Origin: Enterobacter hormaechei subsp. xiangfangensis
GTDB lineage: Bacteria; Pseudomonadota; Gammaproteobacteria; Enterobacterales; Enterobacteriaceae
Length of the DNA: 64,000 bases
Reading direction: 5' to 3'
NCBI RefSeq assembly: GCF_001729785.1
Contig: NZ_CP017183.1
Coordinates: 744,001-808,000, forward strand
Shown one piece after another: positions 51,803 through 62,086 of the stretch (positions are counted from its first letter, which is position 1; every line of letters begins with the position of its first letter). A program made the position numbers and the translations under genes. The notes beneath the pieces are model-generated. The model was given only the letters and a program-made list of their open reading frames with translations, had not been told where the DNA came from and made no database searches.

Positions 51803-54400
51803 GTGCTAGAAGAATACCGTAAGCACGTAGCAGAACGTGCCGCCGAGGGAATTGTACCCAAACCGTTAGATGCAACCCAAATGGCCGCGCTCGTCGAGCT
51901 GCTGAAGAACCCGCCTGAGGGCGAAGAAGAATTCCTGTTAGATCTGCTGATCAACCGTGTACCGCCTGGCGTAGATGAAGCTGCCTACGTAAAAGCCGGA
52001 TTCCTTGCCGCCGTTGCCAAAGGCGAAGCCACCTCCCCACTGGTTACTCCTGAAAAAGCGATTGAACTGCTCGGCACCATGCAGGGTGGCTATAACATTC
52101 ATCCGCTGATTGACGCGCTGGATAACGACAAGCTGGCACCGATTGCCGCTAAAGCGCTCTCTTCAACGCTGCTGATGTTCGATAACTTCTACGATGTGGA
52201 AGAAAAAGCCAAAGCAGGCAACGTCTATGCGAAGCAGGTGATGCAGTCCTGGGCCGATGCCGAATGGTTCCTGAACCGCCCTCAGCTTGCTGAAAAAATT
52301 ACCGTTACCGTCTTCAAAGTGACCGGTGAAACCAACACCGATGACCTCTCCCCGGCACCGGACGCGTGGTCTCGTCCTGATATCCCTCTGCACGCCCTGG
52401 CGATGCTGAAAAACGCCCGTGAAGGCATTGAGCCGGACCAGCCGGGCAGCGTTGGCCCGATCAAACAGATCGAAGCCCTGCAACAAAAAGGTTTCCCGCT
52501 GGCTTACGTGGGTGACGTTGTGGGTACCGGCTCTTCCCGTAAGTCCGCCACCAACTCCGTGTTGTGGTTCATGGGCGACGACATTCCGCACGTGCCAAAC
52601 AAGCGCGGCGGCGGCCTGTGCCTCGGCGGCAAAATTGCGCCAATCTTCTTCAACACCATGGAAGATGCTGGCGCGCTGCCGATCGAAGTGGATGTCTCTA
52701 ACCTGAACATGGGCGACGTGATTGACGTTTACCCGTATAAAGGCGAAGTGCGTAATCACGAAACTAATGAGCTGCTGGCAAGCTTTGAGCTGAAAACCGA
52801 CGTGCTGATCGACGAAGTACGTGCTGGTGGCCGCATTCCGCTGATCATCGGCCGTGGCCTGACCACCAAAGCGCGTGAAGCGCTGGGTCTGCCGCACAGC
52901 GACGTGTTCCGTCAGGCGAAAGACGTGGCGGAAAGCAACCGTGGCTTCTCGCTGGCACAAAAAATGGTCGGTCGCGCCTGCGGCGTCGCTGGTATCCGTC
53001 CTGGCGCGTACTGCGAGCCGAAGATGACCTCCGTCGGCTCTCAGGACACCACCGGTCCAATGACCCGTGATGAGCTGAAAGACCTGGCGTGCCTGGGCTT
53101 CTCTTCCGATCTGGTGATGCAGTCCTTCTGCCACACTGCGGCGTATCCGAAGCCGGTTGACGTGACCACGCACCACACGCTGCCAGATTTCATCATGAAC
53201 CGCGGTGGCGTGTCTCTGCGTCCGGGCGACGGCGTTATCCACTCCTGGCTGAACCGCATGCTGCTGCCGGATACCGTCGGTACCGGCGGTGACTCCCATA
53301 CCCGTTTCCCAATCGGTATCTCCTTCCCGGCGGGTTCCGGTCTGGTGGCGTTTGCTGCCGCGACCGGCGTGATGCCGCTGGATATGCCGGAATCGGTGCT
53401 GGTGCGCTTCAAAGGTAAAATGCAGCCGGGTATTACCCTGCGCGACCTGGTTCACGCGATCCCGCTGTATGCCATCAAACAGGGTTTGCTGACCGTTGAG
53501 AAAAAAGGGAAGAAAAACATCTTCTCTGGCCGCATTCTGGAAATTGAAGGTCTGCCGGATCTGAAAGTTGAGCAGGCTTTCGAGCTGACCGATGCCTCCG
53601 CTGAGCGTTCGGCTGCGGGCTGTACCATCAAGCTGAACAAAGAGCCGATTATTGAGTATCTGAACTCTAACATCGTGCTGCTGAAGTGGATGATTGCAGA
53701 AGGCTACGGCGACCGTCGTACGCTGGAGCGTCGTATCCAGGGCATGGAAAAATGGCTGGCCGATCCGCAGCTGCTGGAAGCCGATGCTGACGCAGAGTAC
53801 GCGGCGGTGATCGACATCGATCTGGCGGATATCAAAGAGCCAATCCTGTGTGCACCGAACGATCCGGACGACGCGCGTCCGCTGTCCGAAGTTCAGGGCG
53901 AGAAGATCGACGAAGTGTTCATCGGTTCGTGCATGACCAACATCGGCCACTTCCGTGCAGCCGGCAAGCTGCTGGATACCCACAAAGGCCAGCTGCCAAC
54001 CCGTCTGTGGGTGGCGCCGCCAACCCGTATGGACGCGGCTCAACTGACCGAAGAGGGCTACTACAGCGTGTTTGGTAAGAGCGGTGCGCGTATCGAAATT
54101 CCTGGCTGTTCCCTGTGTATGGGCAACCAGGCGCGCGTAGCCGACGGCGCGACGGTGGTCTCCACCTCGACCCGTAACTTCCCGAACCGTTTAGGTACCG
54201 GTGCGAACGTCTTCCTGGCCTCTGCGGAACTGGCGGCGGTTGCGGCGCTGATTGGCAAACTGCCAACGCCGGAAGAGTACCAGACCTTTGTGGCTCAGGT
54301 GGATAAGACGGCGGTGGATACCTATCGCTACCTGAACTTCGACCAGCTCTCTCAGTACACCGAGAAGGCAGACGGGGTGATCTTCCAGACGGCGGTATAA
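51803..54400 (+). CDS. acnB: aconitate hydratase B
   Basis: Main citrate-cycle aconitase during growth, also an iron-responsive RNA-binding protein when its cluster is lost. The GTG at 51803 ([13 protein letters not shown]), behind AGGAGA at 51791-51796, gives 865 residues, E. coli length. A longer in-frame ATG start at 51776 runs through the Shine-Dalgarno and is rejected. N-terminal HEAT-like and swivel domains precede the catalytic core. Cluster ligands lie in [10 protein letters not shown] and [10 protein letters not shown] perfect hairpin terminator follows. Confidence 0.98.
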   Translation: MLEEYRKHVAERAAEGIVPKPLDATQMAALVELLKNPPEGEEEFLLDLLINRVPPGVDEAAYVKAGFLAAVAKGEATSPLVTPEKAIELLGTMQGGYNIHPLIDALDNDKLAPIAAKALSSTLLMFDNFYDVEEKAKAGNVYAKQVMQSWADAEWFLNRPQLAEKITVTVFKVTGETNTDDLSPAPDAWSRPDIPLHALAMLKNAREGIEPDQPGSVGPIKQIEALQQKGFPLAYVGDVVGTGSSRKSATNSVLWFMGDDIPHVPNKRGGGLCLGGKIAPIFFNTMEDAGALPIEVDVSNLNMGDVIDVYPYKGEVRNHETNELLASFELKTDVLIDEVRAGGRIPLIIGRGLTTKAREALGLPHSDVFRQAKDVAESNRGFSLAQKMVGRACGVAGIRPGAYCEPKMTSVGSQDTTGPMTRDELKDLACLGFSSDLVMQSFCHTAAYPKPVDVTTHHTLPDFIMNRGGVSLRPGDGVIHSWLNRMLLPDTVGTGGDSHTRFPIGISFPAGSGLVAFAAATGVMPLDMPESVLVRFKGKMQPGITLRDLVHAIPLYAIKQGLLTVEKKGKKNIFSGRILEIEGLPDLKVEQAFELTDASAERSAAGCTIKLNKEPIIEYLNSNIVLLKWMIAEGYGDRRTLERRIQGMEKWLADPQLLEADADAEYAAVIDIDLADIKEPILCAPNDPDDARPLSEVQGEKIDEVFIGSCMTNIGHFRAAGKLLDTHKGQLPTRLWVAPPTRMDAAQLTEEGYYSVFGKSGARIEIPGCSLCMGNQARVADGATVVSTSTRNFPNRLGTGANVFLASAELAAVAALIGKLPTPEEYQTFVAQVDKTAVDTYRYLNFDQLSQYTEKADGVIFQTAV

Positions 54401-54405
54401 ACAGC

Positions 54406-54432
54406 AAAACCGTCTCTACGAGACGGTTTTTA
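54406..54432 (+). terminator. acnB terminator
   Basis: Perfect 11-base arms, AAAACCGTCTC and GAGACGGTTTT, around TAC, five bases after the acnB stop. Confidence 0.88.
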
Positions 54433-54439
54433 GTGTTTG

Positions 54440-54479
54440 CACCCTCTCCCGTGGGAGAGGGACGGGGTGAGGGCATCAG
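54440..54479. repeat. dispersed 40-bp palindromic repeat, copy 1
   Basis: Contains CCCTCTCCC and GGGAGAGGG arms followed by GACGGGGTGAGGGCATCAG. It is nearly identical, in inverted orientation, to the element at 62030-62070. It lies between acnB and yacL in non-coding DNA. It looks like a REP-type intergenic repeat. Confidence 0.8.
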
Positions 54480-54589
54480 GCCGCAGGTCTTGCTCTCACC
54501 TTTTTATTTTCATTCCTCCCACCTCCCACGCTTTTTTTCTTCCTCGCTGCTGCGATAATTACCTTAATGGCTTTGCAGAGGAAAACACT

Positions 54590-54952
54590 ATGGATTACGA
54601 ATTTCTGCGCGACATCACCGGCGTGGTGAAAGTGCGAATGTCGATGGGGCACGAAGCCGTTGGACACTGGTTTAACGAAGAGGTGAAAGAGAACCTCGCG
54701 CTGCTGGATGAAGTTGAGCAGGCGGCGGAAACGGTGAAAGGCAGTGAACGCTCCTGGCAACGCGCCGGGCACGAATACACCCTGTGGATGGATGGCGAAG
54801 AGGTGATGGTGCGCGCCAACCAGCTTGAGTTCTCGGGTGATGAAATTGAAGAGGGGATGAGCTACTACGACGAAGAGAGCCTGTCGCTGTGCGGCGTGGA
54901 AGACTTCCTGAGTGTGGTGAATGCCTACCGCGACTTTATGAAACAGAAGTAA
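54590..54952 (+). CDS. yacL: UPF0231 protein YacL
   Basis: Conserved gamma-proteobacterial protein of unknown function. The ATG at 54590 behind AGAGGA gives 120 residues ([15 protein letters not shown]), E. coli length. The longer in-frame start at 54437 passes through the repeat and is rejected. It is acidic, with no signal or membrane segment, so probably cytoplasmic. The N-terminal 70 residues and the block [16 protein letters not shown] are almost invariant against E. coli. It is convergent with speD. Confidence 0.95.
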   Translation: MDYEFLRDITGVVKVRMSMGHEAVGHWFNEEVKENLALLDEVEQAAETVKGSERSWQRAGHEYTLWMDGEEVMVRANQLEFSGDEIEEGMSYYDEESLSLCGVEDFLSVVNAYRDFMKQK

Positions 54953-54983
54953 CTTCCCGAAGCGTCCCTGCTCCGGGTCACGT

Positions 54984-55778
54984 TTACACGGTCGGAATGT
55001 TACGGCCGTAGTAAATTTCGCGCATCTCTTTCCAGAGCAGGTCGGTAATGACCTTTCGCTCTTCCTCACTTAAATCTTCCGGCTTCGTGTGGAACATGTA
55101 GTGCTTAAGGTCGAATTCCTTAAGTAACATTTTGGTGTGGAAGATATTCTCCTGATAGACGTTCACATCCATCATGTCGTACAGCGACTTCATGTCCTCG
55201 GACATGAAGTTCTGAATGGAGTTGATCTCATGATCAATGAAGTGCTTCATGCCGTTGATATCACGGGTAAAACCGCGTACGCGATAATCAATGGTGACGA
55301 TGTCCGATTCCAGCTGGTGGATTAAATAATTCAACGCATTTAGCGGTGAAATCACGCCGCAGGTGGACACTTCAATATCCGCGCGGAAGGTACACAGCCC
55401 GCCTTCCGGGTGGCTTTCCGGGTAGGTGTGCACGCAGATGTGGCTTTTATCCAGGTGAGCAACCACCACTTCCGGCAGCGGGCCGGGGTGTTCGGTTTTG
55501 TCGATAAGCTTCGGGTCAACCGGCTCTTCACTCACCAGAATGGTGACGCTCGCACCCTGAGGCTCATAATCCTGGCGCGCGATATTGAGGATGTTCGCGC
55601 CGATAATCGAGCAGGTCTCTGTCAGGATCTCGGTCAGACGGTTGGCGTTGTAGAGTTCATCGATATAGGCGATGTAACCATCGCGCTCTTCTGCTGTTTT
55701 GGCGTAGCAGATATCGTAAATACAAAAACTCAGGCTTTTGGTCAGATTGTTAAAGCCATGCAGTTTAAGCTTTTTCAA
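54984..55778 (-). CDS. speD: S-adenosylmethionine decarboxylase proenzyme
   Basis: Pyruvoyl enzyme that supplies decarboxylated SAM for spermidine synthesis. It has 264 residues, E. coli length. The start is TTG (LKKLKLHG in DNA, read as Met), directly abutting the speE stop, as in E. coli. Self-cleavage occurs between Lys111 and Ser112 ([14 protein letters not shown]), making the pyruvoyl group on Ser112. It is translated from the speE-speD message. Residues 100-140 are nearly invariant. Confidence 0.98.
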   Translation of the reverse strand: MKKLKLHGFNNLTKSLSFCIYDICYAKTAEERDGYIAYIDELYNANRLTEILTETCSIIGANILNIARQDYEPQGASVTILVSEEPVDPKLIDKTEHPGPLPEVVVAHLDKSHICVHTYPESHPEGGLCTFRADIEVSTCGVISPLNALNYLIHQLESDIVTIDYRVRGFTRDINGMKHFIDHEINSIQNFMSEDMKSLYDMMDVNVYQENIFHTKMLLKEFDLKHYMFHTKPEDLSEEERKVITDLLWKEMREIYYGRNIPTV

Positions 55779-56648
55779 TTAGTTCACCTCCTTTGAGGAC
55801 AGCGCGTCTTGCAGATATTGAGGCAACGCAAAGGCTGCGGTATGAATAGCCGGATTGTAGTATCGGCACTGTAGACCTGCCTGATGGAAGCGGGCCTGAA
55901 TAATTTCGGTGGAGAGATGACGTAATACGTCGTTATCCGTCGCCCAGGCAAAGGTCATGATACCGCCGTAGTACGTCGGAATGGCCGCCTGATAGAAGCT
56001 GACGTCAGCAAAATAGGTGCTCAGCTTACGGTGGCTATCAAGCGCTTCATCCTGTTGCAGGAAGCAAACGCCGTTTTGCGCCACAAAAATTCCGGCAGGC
56101 TTCAGGCAGCGCTTGCAGCCTTCGTAAAACGACGAGGTAAACAGCGACGCGCCCGGACCGATAGGGTCGGTACAGTCAGAGATAATGACATCAAACGTTT
56201 GCGTGGTCTGGTTAACAAAATTGACGCCATCGTCGATAACCAGATTAAACCGCGGATCGTCATAGCTGCCGGCATTATGGTTGGGCAGATACTGGCGGCA
56301 GAACGACACGACCCCGGCGTCGATTTCCACCATGGTGATGGTTTCGACATTCTGATGGCGAGAGACTTCACGCAGCATCGCGCCGTCGCCGCCGCCGATA
56401 ATCAGCACGTCCTTCGCGTGGCCGTGGGCCAGCAGCGGGACGTGGGTCATCATTTCGTGATAGATAAACTCGTCGCGCTCGGTGGTTTGCACCACGCCGT
56501 CCAGCGCCATCACGCGGCCAAAAGCGGCGTTTTCGAATATTATCAAATCCTGATGATCGGTTTTCTCATGATAGAGCACGTTATCCACGGTAAAATACTG
56601 ACCAAACTGGTCGTGCAGCGTTTCTTGCCATACCGTTTTTTCGGTCAT
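55779..56648 (-). CDS. speE: spermidine synthase
   Basis: Aminopropyltransferase joining putrescine and decarboxylated SAM to spermidine. The ATG at 56648 behind AGGAGG gives 289 residues ([19 protein letters not shown]). An upstream in-frame start adding eight residues would overlap the Shine-Dalgarno. The Rossmann motif [14 protein letters not shown] is near 80, and the catalytic Asp lies in [11 protein letters not shown] near 158. Forms an operon with speD. Confidence 0.98.
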   Translation of the reverse strand: MTEKTVWQETLHDQFGQYFTVDNVLYHEKTDHQDLIIFENAAFGRVMALDGVVQTTERDEFIYHEMMTHVPLLAHGHAKDVLIIGGGDGAMLREVSRHQNVETITMVEIDAGVVSFCRQYLPNHNAGSYDDPRFNLVIDDGVNFVNQTTQTFDVIISDCTDPIGPGASLFTSSFYEGCKRCLKPAGIFVAQNGVCFLQQDEALDSHRKLSTYFADVSFYQAAIPTYYGGIMTFAWATDNDVLRHLSTEIIQARFHQAGLQCRYYNPAIHTAAFALPQYLQDALSSKEVN

Positions 56649-56703
56649 GGGGAGCACCTCCTTCGTTAACATCCATTACATCCGGCAGATGGGCGCAACA
56701 CAA

Positions 56704-56722
56704 CACCGCCGAGAGGCGGTTA
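56704..56722 (-). terminator. hairpin between yacC and speE
   Basis: ACCGCC (56705-56710) and GGCGGT (56715-56720) with a GAGA tetraloop-like centre, 29 bases after the yacC stop on the minus strand. A GT-rich rather than pure T tail follows, so termination strength is uncertain. Confidence 0.4.
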
Positions 56723-56749
56723 GCGGGTCAACAAGGGGCGTCGGGAAGG

Positions 56750-57097
56750 TTACTTCACGTAGGCGAGCAGGCTGAGTGAATCGCGAGCCAGCGCTTTGCA
56801 TTTTTTAGCAGTGGGAATGCCAATACCGCTTAAATCACGGTAGCTGTCTTCACCGAGCGCCTTCATGTCGAAGCTGTCGTAGTTGCTGAGGTCCCATTGA
56901 TTCTGCTGGGCAAAAAAGACCAGTGCGCGACGAATTTGCCCATTGGGTAAATTCTGGTAACCACAATCGTTTTTCAGAAAAACAAAAACTGCCGTCAGAT
57001 CGGCCATATCTTCCGCTTCGTTTTCACTTAGCGCGTAACTGTTCGCACACATCGCCATCAGGCTGGCGAACAAAATTGTTCTGAAAAACGTCTTCAT
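56750..57097 (-). CDS. yacC: PulS/OutS-like small exported protein YacC
   Basis: Small periplasmic protein of the PulS/OutS type; pilotin-like relatives guide secretins, but no function is established here. The ATG at 57097 gives 115 residues, E. coli length. Longer in-frame starts run across the cueO promoter and are rejected. Signal peptide to about residue 22 ([19 protein letters not shown]). Mature part with two cysteines (NDCGYQN and AKKCKAL) that could pair. No lipobox, unlike true PulS lipoproteins. The secretin genes it would serve are not in the window. Confidence 0.93.
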   Translation of the reverse strand: MKTFFRTILFASLMAMCANSYALSENEAEDMADLTAVFVFLKNDCGYQNLPNGQIRRALVFFAQQNQWDLSNYDSFDMKALGEDSYRDLSGIGIPTAKKCKALARDSLSLLAYVK

Positions 57098-57177
57098 TGC
57101 CTTTACCACTGCATCACGGAAAATTAACGTTAGCATACTTGATGCCAGGCCGACGATCTTTATTATTGCCGCCGTGC

Positions 57178-57208
57178 TTGACCTTCCGGTAAGGGGAGGG
57201 TTTATGCT
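57178..57208 (+). promoter_or_regulatory. CueR-type promoter of cueO
   Basis: TTGACC (57178-57183) and TATGCT (57203-57208) are separated by 19 bases, the long spacer characteristic of MerR-family promoters. The spacer holds an imperfect palindrome (CCTTCC...GGAGGG) matching the CueR box. Copper-induced activation by CueR is inferred from the known cueO promoter; cueR itself is outside the window. Confidence 0.85.
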
Positions 57209-57242
57209 CAAAAGATCGCCTGCTGGAAATAAGGAAATGCAC

Positions 57243-58802
57243 ATGCAACGTCGTGATTTTTTAAAATTTTCTGCCGCGCTGGGGGTTGCCAGCGCGATAC
57301 CTCTCTGGAGCCGCGCCGTTTTTGCCGCCGACAGACCGGCTTTACCCATTCCTGAATTACTCGCCCCAGATGCCCGCAGCCGCATTCAGCTTGTGGTGCA
57401 GGCCGGTAAAACCACGTTCGGTCAGCACGCCGCCACGACGTGGGGCTATAACGGCAATCTGCTCGGCCCGGCGTTGCAGTTACGCAAAGGGAAGGCGGTG
57501 ACGGTAGACATTCATAACACGCTTGCGGAAGAGACCACGCTGCACTGGCACGGGCTGGAAGTCCCGGGCGAAGTGGATGGGGGGCCTCAGGGCGTCATCA
57601 GGCCTGGTGGTAAACGCAGCGTAACCTTTACCCCGGAACAACGCGCGGCGACCTGCTGGTTCCACCCGCATCAGCATGGCAAAACGGGCCATCAGGTGGC
57701 GATGGGGCTGGCCGGGCTGGTGCTGATTGAAGACGATGAAAGCCGCCTGCTGCGCCTGCCGAAACAGTGGGGTATCGACGATGTCCCGGTGATTGTGCAG
57801 GATAAAAAATTCAGCGCTGACGGGCAAATTGACTATCAGCTGGACGTAATGAGCGCGGCGGTAGGCTGGTTTGGCGATACGCTGCTGACCAACGGCGCGA
57901 TCTACCCGCAGCATGCCGCGCCAAAAGGCTGGCTGCGCTTACGTCTGCTTAACGGCTGTAACGCCCGCTCGCTGAACTTCGCCACCAGCGATAAACGCCC
58001 GCTTTACGTAGTGGCAAGCGACGGCGGCCTGCTGCCGGAGCCGGTGAAGGTGAGCGAGCTGCCGATGCTGATGGGCGAGCGCTTCGAGGTGTTGGTGGAT
58101 ATCAGCGATGGCAAAGCGTTTGACCTGGTGACCCTGCCGGTCAGCCAGATGGGGATGGCCGTCGCGCCGTTTGATAAGCCGCATCCGGTCCTGCGCATTC
58201 AGCCGCTACAGATCACCGCCTCCGGTACGCTGCCGGAGACCCTCACCACGCTGCCAGCACTCCCGTCGCTGGACGGGCTTACGCAGCGTAAACTTAAGCT
58301 TTCCATGGACCCGATGCTCGACATGATGGGCATGCAGGCGCTGATGAAGAAGTACGGCAATCAGGCCATGGCGGGAATGCATCACGGCCAGATGATGGGC
58401 CATATGAATATGGATCATGGCAATATGGGCGGCATGGATCACGGCGGCCATGGTTTCGATTTCCACAATGCCAACCGCATCAACGGCAAAGCGTTCGATA
58501 TGAATACGCCCATGTTCGCCGCCACGAAAGGGCAGTTTGAACGCTGGGTGATTTCAGGCGAAGGGGACATGATGCTGCACCCGTTCCATATCCACGGCAC
58601 GCAGTTCCGTATTCTGTCTGAAAATGGTAAAGCGCCGGAGCCGCATCGCGCGGGCTGGAAAGATACGGTGAGGGTGGAAGGCGGCGTCAGCGAGGTGCTG
58701 GTGAAGTTCGACCACGAGGCACCGAAAGAGTTTGCCTATATGGCCCACTGTCATCTGCTGGAGCATGAAGATACGGGGATGATGCTCGGTTTTACCGTAT
58801 AA
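57243..58802 (+). CDS. cueO: multicopper oxidase CueO
   Basis: Periplasmic cuprous oxidase that protects against copper. The ATG at 57243 behind AAGGAA gives 519 residues. Upstream in-frame ATGs lie within the CueR promoter. Twin-arginine signal ([18 protein letters not shown]). Copper motifs: HWHG, HPHQHG, HPFHIHG and [12 protein letters not shown] (type 1 Cys, His, Met). A Met/His-rich segment (about 360-410) covers the substrate-copper site; it contains [14 protein letters not shown] and seems a few residues longer than in E. coli. A BIME separates it from convergent gcd. Confidence 0.97.
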   Translation: MQRRDFLKFSAALGVASAIPLWSRAVFAADRPALPIPELLAPDARSRIQLVVQAGKTTFGQHAATTWGYNGNLLGPALQLRKGKAVTVDIHNTLAEETTLHWHGLEVPGEVDGGPQGVIRPGGKRSVTFTPEQRAATCWFHPHQHGKTGHQVAMGLAGLVLIEDDESRLLRLPKQWGIDDVPVIVQDKKFSADGQIDYQLDVMSAAVGWFGDTLLTNGAIYPQHAAPKGWLRLRLLNGCNARSLNFATSDKRPLYVVASDGGLLPEPVKVSELPMLMGERFEVLVDISDGKAFDLVTLPVSQMGMAVAPFDKPHPVLRIQPLQITASGTLPETLTTLPALPSLDGLTQRKLKLSMDPMLDMMGMQALMKKYGNQAMAGMHHGQMMGHMNMDHGNMGGMDHGGHGFDFHNANRINGKAFDMNTPMFAATKGQFERWVISGEGDMMLHPFHIHGTQFRILSENGKAPEPHRAGWKDTVRVEGGVSEVLVKFDHEAPKEFAYMAHCHLLEHEDTGMMLGFTV

Positions 58803-58807
58803 AAAAA

Positions 58808-58881
58808 GCCGGGTGGCGGCTTCGCCTTACCCGGCCTACATAGGGCACCCGTAGGCCCGGTAAGCGTTAGCGCCACCGGGC
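58808..58881. repeat. REP/BIME element between cueO and gcd
   Basis: Two REP-like units in opposite orientation: one at 58808-58840 (GCCGGGTGGCGGCTTCGCCT, then TACCCGGCCTACA) and one at 58851-58881 (GTAGGCCCGGTAAGCG, then TTAGCGCCACCGGGC). They are joined by about ten bases. This is the usual enterobacterial BIME layout in a convergent gap. A T-run follows, so the hairpin may also serve as the cueO terminator. Confidence 0.88.
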
Positions 58882-58888
58882 TTTTTCG

Positions 58889-61279
58889 TTACTTAGCATC
58901 GTCAGGCAGTGCATACGCGACAATATAGTCGCCCATCTTCGTGCCAAACGAACCGTGACCACCCGCGGAGATGACAACATACTGTTTGCCATTCACTTCA
59001 TAGGTCATCGGCGTTGCCTGTCCACCGGCTGGCAGACGGCCTTGCCACAGTTTTTCACCGTTGGTCATGTTGTACGCGCGCAGGTAGTTATCTGCGGTTG
59101 CCGCGATAAACAGCACGTTACCGGCGGTGGAGATTGGGCCACCCAGCATTGGCATACCCATATTGAACGGCACTGGAACAGGCATCGGGAACGGCATGCT
59201 GTCCTGTGGCGTACCAATACGTTTTTTCCAGACGATCTTATTGGTCTTCAGATCCAGACCGGAGATATAACCCCAGGCAGGCTGTTTACACGGCAGACCG
59301 AACGGAGAAAGGAACGGATTCAGGGTCACACCATAAGGAACGCCATACTGCGGCTGGATACCGGCTTCGGTACCGCTGCCTTTCGCATCTTTCGGCTGCT
59401 CCATTGGGTTACCCGGACCGCGTGGGATCAGACGGGAAACGAACGGCAGCGCCATTGGGTTAGCGATGGCGACCTGACGGTTAGGGTCAACGGAGATCCC
59501 ACCCCACTCGAACATCCCCAGGTTACCCGGGAAGACCAGCGTGCCCTGCTCTGAAGGCGGCGTGAAGATGCCTTCATAGCGCAGTTGATGGAACATCACG
59601 CGGCACACCAGCTGGTCAAACATGGTGGCACCCCACATGTCTGCACCGCTGAGATCTTTCTTCGGACGGAAGCTCAGGTCAGAGAACGGCTGCGTTTTGG
59701 TGACGTAGTCGCCTTTGGCCGCGCCCTGCGGAACCGGTTTTTCTGGCGCAGGAACAACCAGCTTACCGTTGCTGCGATCCAGCACGAAGATGTTGCCGGT
59801 TTTGGCCGGGGCGTAAATCACCGGAACGGTTTTACCGTTAACGGTAATGTCCGCCAGCGTCGGCTGGGACGGCATATCCATATCCCACAGATCGTGGTGA
59901 ACGGTCTGGTAGCTCCATGCCAGTTTACCGGTCGTTGCGTTCAGCGCCACGATGGAGCTGGCGTAACGTTCCTGCTCCGGCGTGCGGTTACCGCCCCAGA
60001 TATCCGGCGTGGTCACGCCCATCGGCAGGTAAACCAGGTCCAGCTTCGCGTCATACGCTGCCGGTGCCCAGGAGTTCGGTGAGTTAAAGGTAAAGGTGTG
60101 TTCATCGGATGGGATCGCGTTAGGATCTTTCGCGCCCGGGTCGAAGGCCCACAGCAGTTTACCGGTGTTCACGTCGAAACCACGGATAACGCCGGAGGTT
60201 TCGCGGGTAGAGAAGTTATCCGTTACCGAACCGGCAATCACGATGGTTTTATCAGTGATGATTGGCGGGGAGGTCGGCTCATACAGACCCGGCGTAGTGT
60301 CCGGCATGTTGGTCTGAAGATTCAGAATGCCTTTGTTAGCGAAGGTTTCGCACAGCTTACCGGTCTCAGCGTTGATGGCAAACAGGCGGCCATCGTTCAC
60401 CGGCAGCATAATGCGGCGAGGACAGTCGGCAATGACTTCCGGGCTGGCATTATCTGCGCGCGCTTCGTGGTAAGAGACGCCGCGGCAGGTGATGTGCTGG
60501 AACGACGGGTTGGAGTTCAGCTGTGGATCAAAGTGCCATTTCTCTTTACCGGTGGCCGCGTCGAGCGCGAACAGGCGCTGGTGCGCCGTACACAGGTAGA
60601 GCATGTTGCCCACTTTAATCGGGGTCACTTCGTTGGTCAGCTCACCCGGATCGTTTGGCATCTTCAGGTCGCCGGTACGGAATACCCAGGCTTCCTTCAG
60701 GTTTTTCACGTTGTCCGCGTTGATCTGCTTCAGCGGGGAGTAGCGTTGACCTTCCTGGTTACGACCATAAGCAGGCCAGTCACCGTCCGCCACCTGCGAA
60801 ATAGCCGCAGCCGGCGTGGATTCCGCGTTCAGCGTGCCATTGATCTCCTGCGGGTCGTTAAAACCGGCCCAGGTCAGGATGCCGCCACTAATCAGCAGAG
60901 CAACGACCAGACCGGCCACGGCGCCACTGGAAGGGACAATCAGACGACGCCAGACAAACGGCAGGATCAGCCAGATACCGAAGAAGACCAGAATGTCGCT
61001 GCGCGGCGTCAGCGCCCAGAAGTCGAACCCGACTTCCCAGACGCCCCAGATCATGGTTGCGAGCAGTAACGCTGCGTACAACCACAGAGCAGATTGTTTT
61101 CTGCGTAAAAGCAGGACGGTTACGCCAACCATAACCAGACCCGCAATCGGGTAGTACCAGGAGCCGCCAATCGCGACCAGCCATACGCCACCGATTAACA
61201 AATACAGCGCGCAGAATGCGGCAAACGCGGCTGTTAATGTCACCAGTAGACGCGGCTGTTTAGTTTTTGTTTCAGCCAT
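58889..61279 (-). CDS. gcd: quinoprotein glucose dehydrogenase (PQQ-dependent)
   Basis: Inner-membrane enzyme oxidising glucose to gluconolactone in the periplasm and passing electrons to ubiquinone. It has 796 residues, E. coli length. Five N-terminal transmembrane helices (to about residue 140) precede an eight-bladed PQQ propeller with WAYGRN-like, PEQERYASSIVALNATTGK and GGHGSFG motifs. PQQ-synthesis genes are not in the window. Whether the strain makes PQQ, as many Enterobacter do, cannot be told. A CRP site lies upstream. Confidence 0.98.
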   Translation of the reverse strand: MAETKTKQPRLLVTLTAAFAAFCALYLLIGGVWLVAIGGSWYYPIAGLVMVGVTVLLLRRKQSALWLYAALLLATMIWGVWEVGFDFWALTPRSDILVFFGIWLILPFVWRRLIVPSSGAVAGLVVALLISGGILTWAGFNDPQEINGTLNAESTPAAAISQVADGDWPAYGRNQEGQRYSPLKQINADNVKNLKEAWVFRTGDLKMPNDPGELTNEVTPIKVGNMLYLCTAHQRLFALDAATGKEKWHFDPQLNSNPSFQHITCRGVSYHEARADNASPEVIADCPRRIMLPVNDGRLFAINAETGKLCETFANKGILNLQTNMPDTTPGLYEPTSPPIITDKTIVIAGSVTDNFSTRETSGVIRGFDVNTGKLLWAFDPGAKDPNAIPSDEHTFTFNSPNSWAPAAYDAKLDLVYLPMGVTTPDIWGGNRTPEQERYASSIVALNATTGKLAWSYQTVHHDLWDMDMPSQPTLADITVNGKTVPVIYAPAKTGNIFVLDRSNGKLVVPAPEKPVPQGAAKGDYVTKTQPFSDLSFRPKKDLSGADMWGATMFDQLVCRVMFHQLRYEGIFTPPSEQGTLVFPGNLGMFEWGGISVDPNRQVAIANPMALPFVSRLIPRGPGNPMEQPKDAKGSGTEAGIQPQYGVPYGVTLNPFLSPFGLPCKQPAWGYISGLDLKTNKIVWKKRIGTPQDSMPFPMPVPVPFNMGMPMLGGPISTAGNVLFIAATADNYLRAYNMTNGEKLWQGRLPAGGQATPMTYEVNGKQYVVISAGGHGSFGTKMGDYIVAYALPDDAK

Positions 61280-61340
61280 AGAAAAGTACTCGTCAGTTTT
61301 GTTAATTATTTGCTAGCAATTAATTATAGGTATTAACAAC

Positions 61341-61356
61341 TGTGATCGGAATCACA
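61341..61356. promoter_or_regulatory. CRP site between gcd and hpt
   Basis: TGTGA-TCGGAA-TCACA is a perfect match to the CRP core. It lies 61 bases upstream of gcd and 129 upstream of hpt. cAMP-CRP control of gcd is known in E. coli. An effect on hpt is possible given its distance of about 66 bases from the likely hpt start site. Confidence 0.85.
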
Positions 61357-61397
61357 AATATTGCTTTTTATAACTCATACGCCAGGCTTATCCATTT

Positions 61398-61408
61398 ACT
61401 GGTATAAT
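61398..61408 (+). promoter_or_regulatory. hpt promoter (extended -10)
   Basis: A perfect TATAAT at 61403-61408 is preceded by TGG, giving an extended -10. The -35 at about 61380 is poor. It predicts a leader of about 70 bases before hpt. Confidence 0.7.
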
Positions 61409-61485
61409 GGCTGGCTTGCGTATCGATGCCGGAGCGAGAGTCATCCGCATTGAGAGATTTTCACTAAAATCATTTGGTTAGTAAT

Positions 61486-62022
61486 ATGAAACATACTGTT
61501 GAAGTGATGATCCCGGAAGCCGAGATCAAAGCGCGTATCGCCGAACTGGGTCGTCAAATCACCGAACATTACAAGGACAGCGGCAGCGAAATGGTGCTGG
61601 TCGGTTTGTTGCGTGGCTCTTTCATGTTCATGGCAGACCTGTGTCGTGAAGTGCAGGTGCCGCACGAGGTCGATTTTATGACCGCCTCCAGTTACGGCAG
61701 CGGCATGTCCACAACCCGTGATGTGAAAATCCTGAAAGATCTGGATGAAGATATTCGTGGCAAAGATGTGTTGATTGTTGAGGACATCATCGACTCCGGC
61801 AACACGCTCTCTAAAGTGCGTGAGATCCTGAGCCTGCGTGAACCAAAATCACTGGCGATTTGTACCCTGCTGGATAAGCCTGAGCGCCGTGAAGTGCAGG
61901 TGCCGGTGGAGTTCGTTGGTTTCTCCATCCCGGATGAGTTCGTGGTGGGTTATGGCATTGATTACGCACAGCGTTATCGCCATCTGCCGTATGTTGGGAA
62001 AGTGGTGATTCTGGACGAATAA
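61486..62022 (+). CDS. hpt: hypoxanthine phosphoribosyltransferase
   Basis: Purine salvage enzyme making IMP from hypoxanthine and PRPP. The ATG at 61486 gives 178 residues ([18 protein letters not shown]), E. coli length. A TTG four codons upstream is less likely. The PRPP loop [14 protein letters not shown] is near 100-113. [15 protein letters not shown] forms the flexible loop. The ribosome-binding site is weak. A dispersed repeat follows the stop. Confidence 0.97.
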   Translation: MKHTVEVMIPEAEIKARIAELGRQITEHYKDSGSEMVLVGLLRGSFMFMADLCREVQVPHEVDFMTASSYGSGMSTTRDVKILKDLDEDIRGKDVLIVEDIIDSGNTLSKVREILSLREPKSLAICTLLDKPERREVQVPVEFVGFSIPDEFVVGYGIDYAQRYRHLPYVGKVVILDE

Positions 62023-62029
62023 TTGCGGG

Positions 62030-62070
62030 CTGATGCCCTCACCCCAGCCCTCTCCCACAGGGAGAGGGTG
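62030..62070. repeat. dispersed 40-bp palindromic repeat, copy 2
   Basis: Reads CTGATGCCCTCACCCC, then CCCTCTCCC and GGGAGAGGG arms. It is the reverse complement of the element at 54440-54479 with about two substitutions and a one-base indel. It lies in the gap between convergent hpt and can. Confidence 0.8.
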
Positions 62071-62086
62071 AAAACCCCCGGCTTTG

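Noticed and set aside
52163..54043. 626-residue open frame antisense to acnB
   Set aside because: Codon-bias shadow. Composition is typical of reverse-complemented highly expressed genes.
57174..57242. Earlier ATG starts for cueO
   Set aside because: They lie inside the CueR-type promoter and before its transcription start, and would place residues ahead of the twin-arginine signal.
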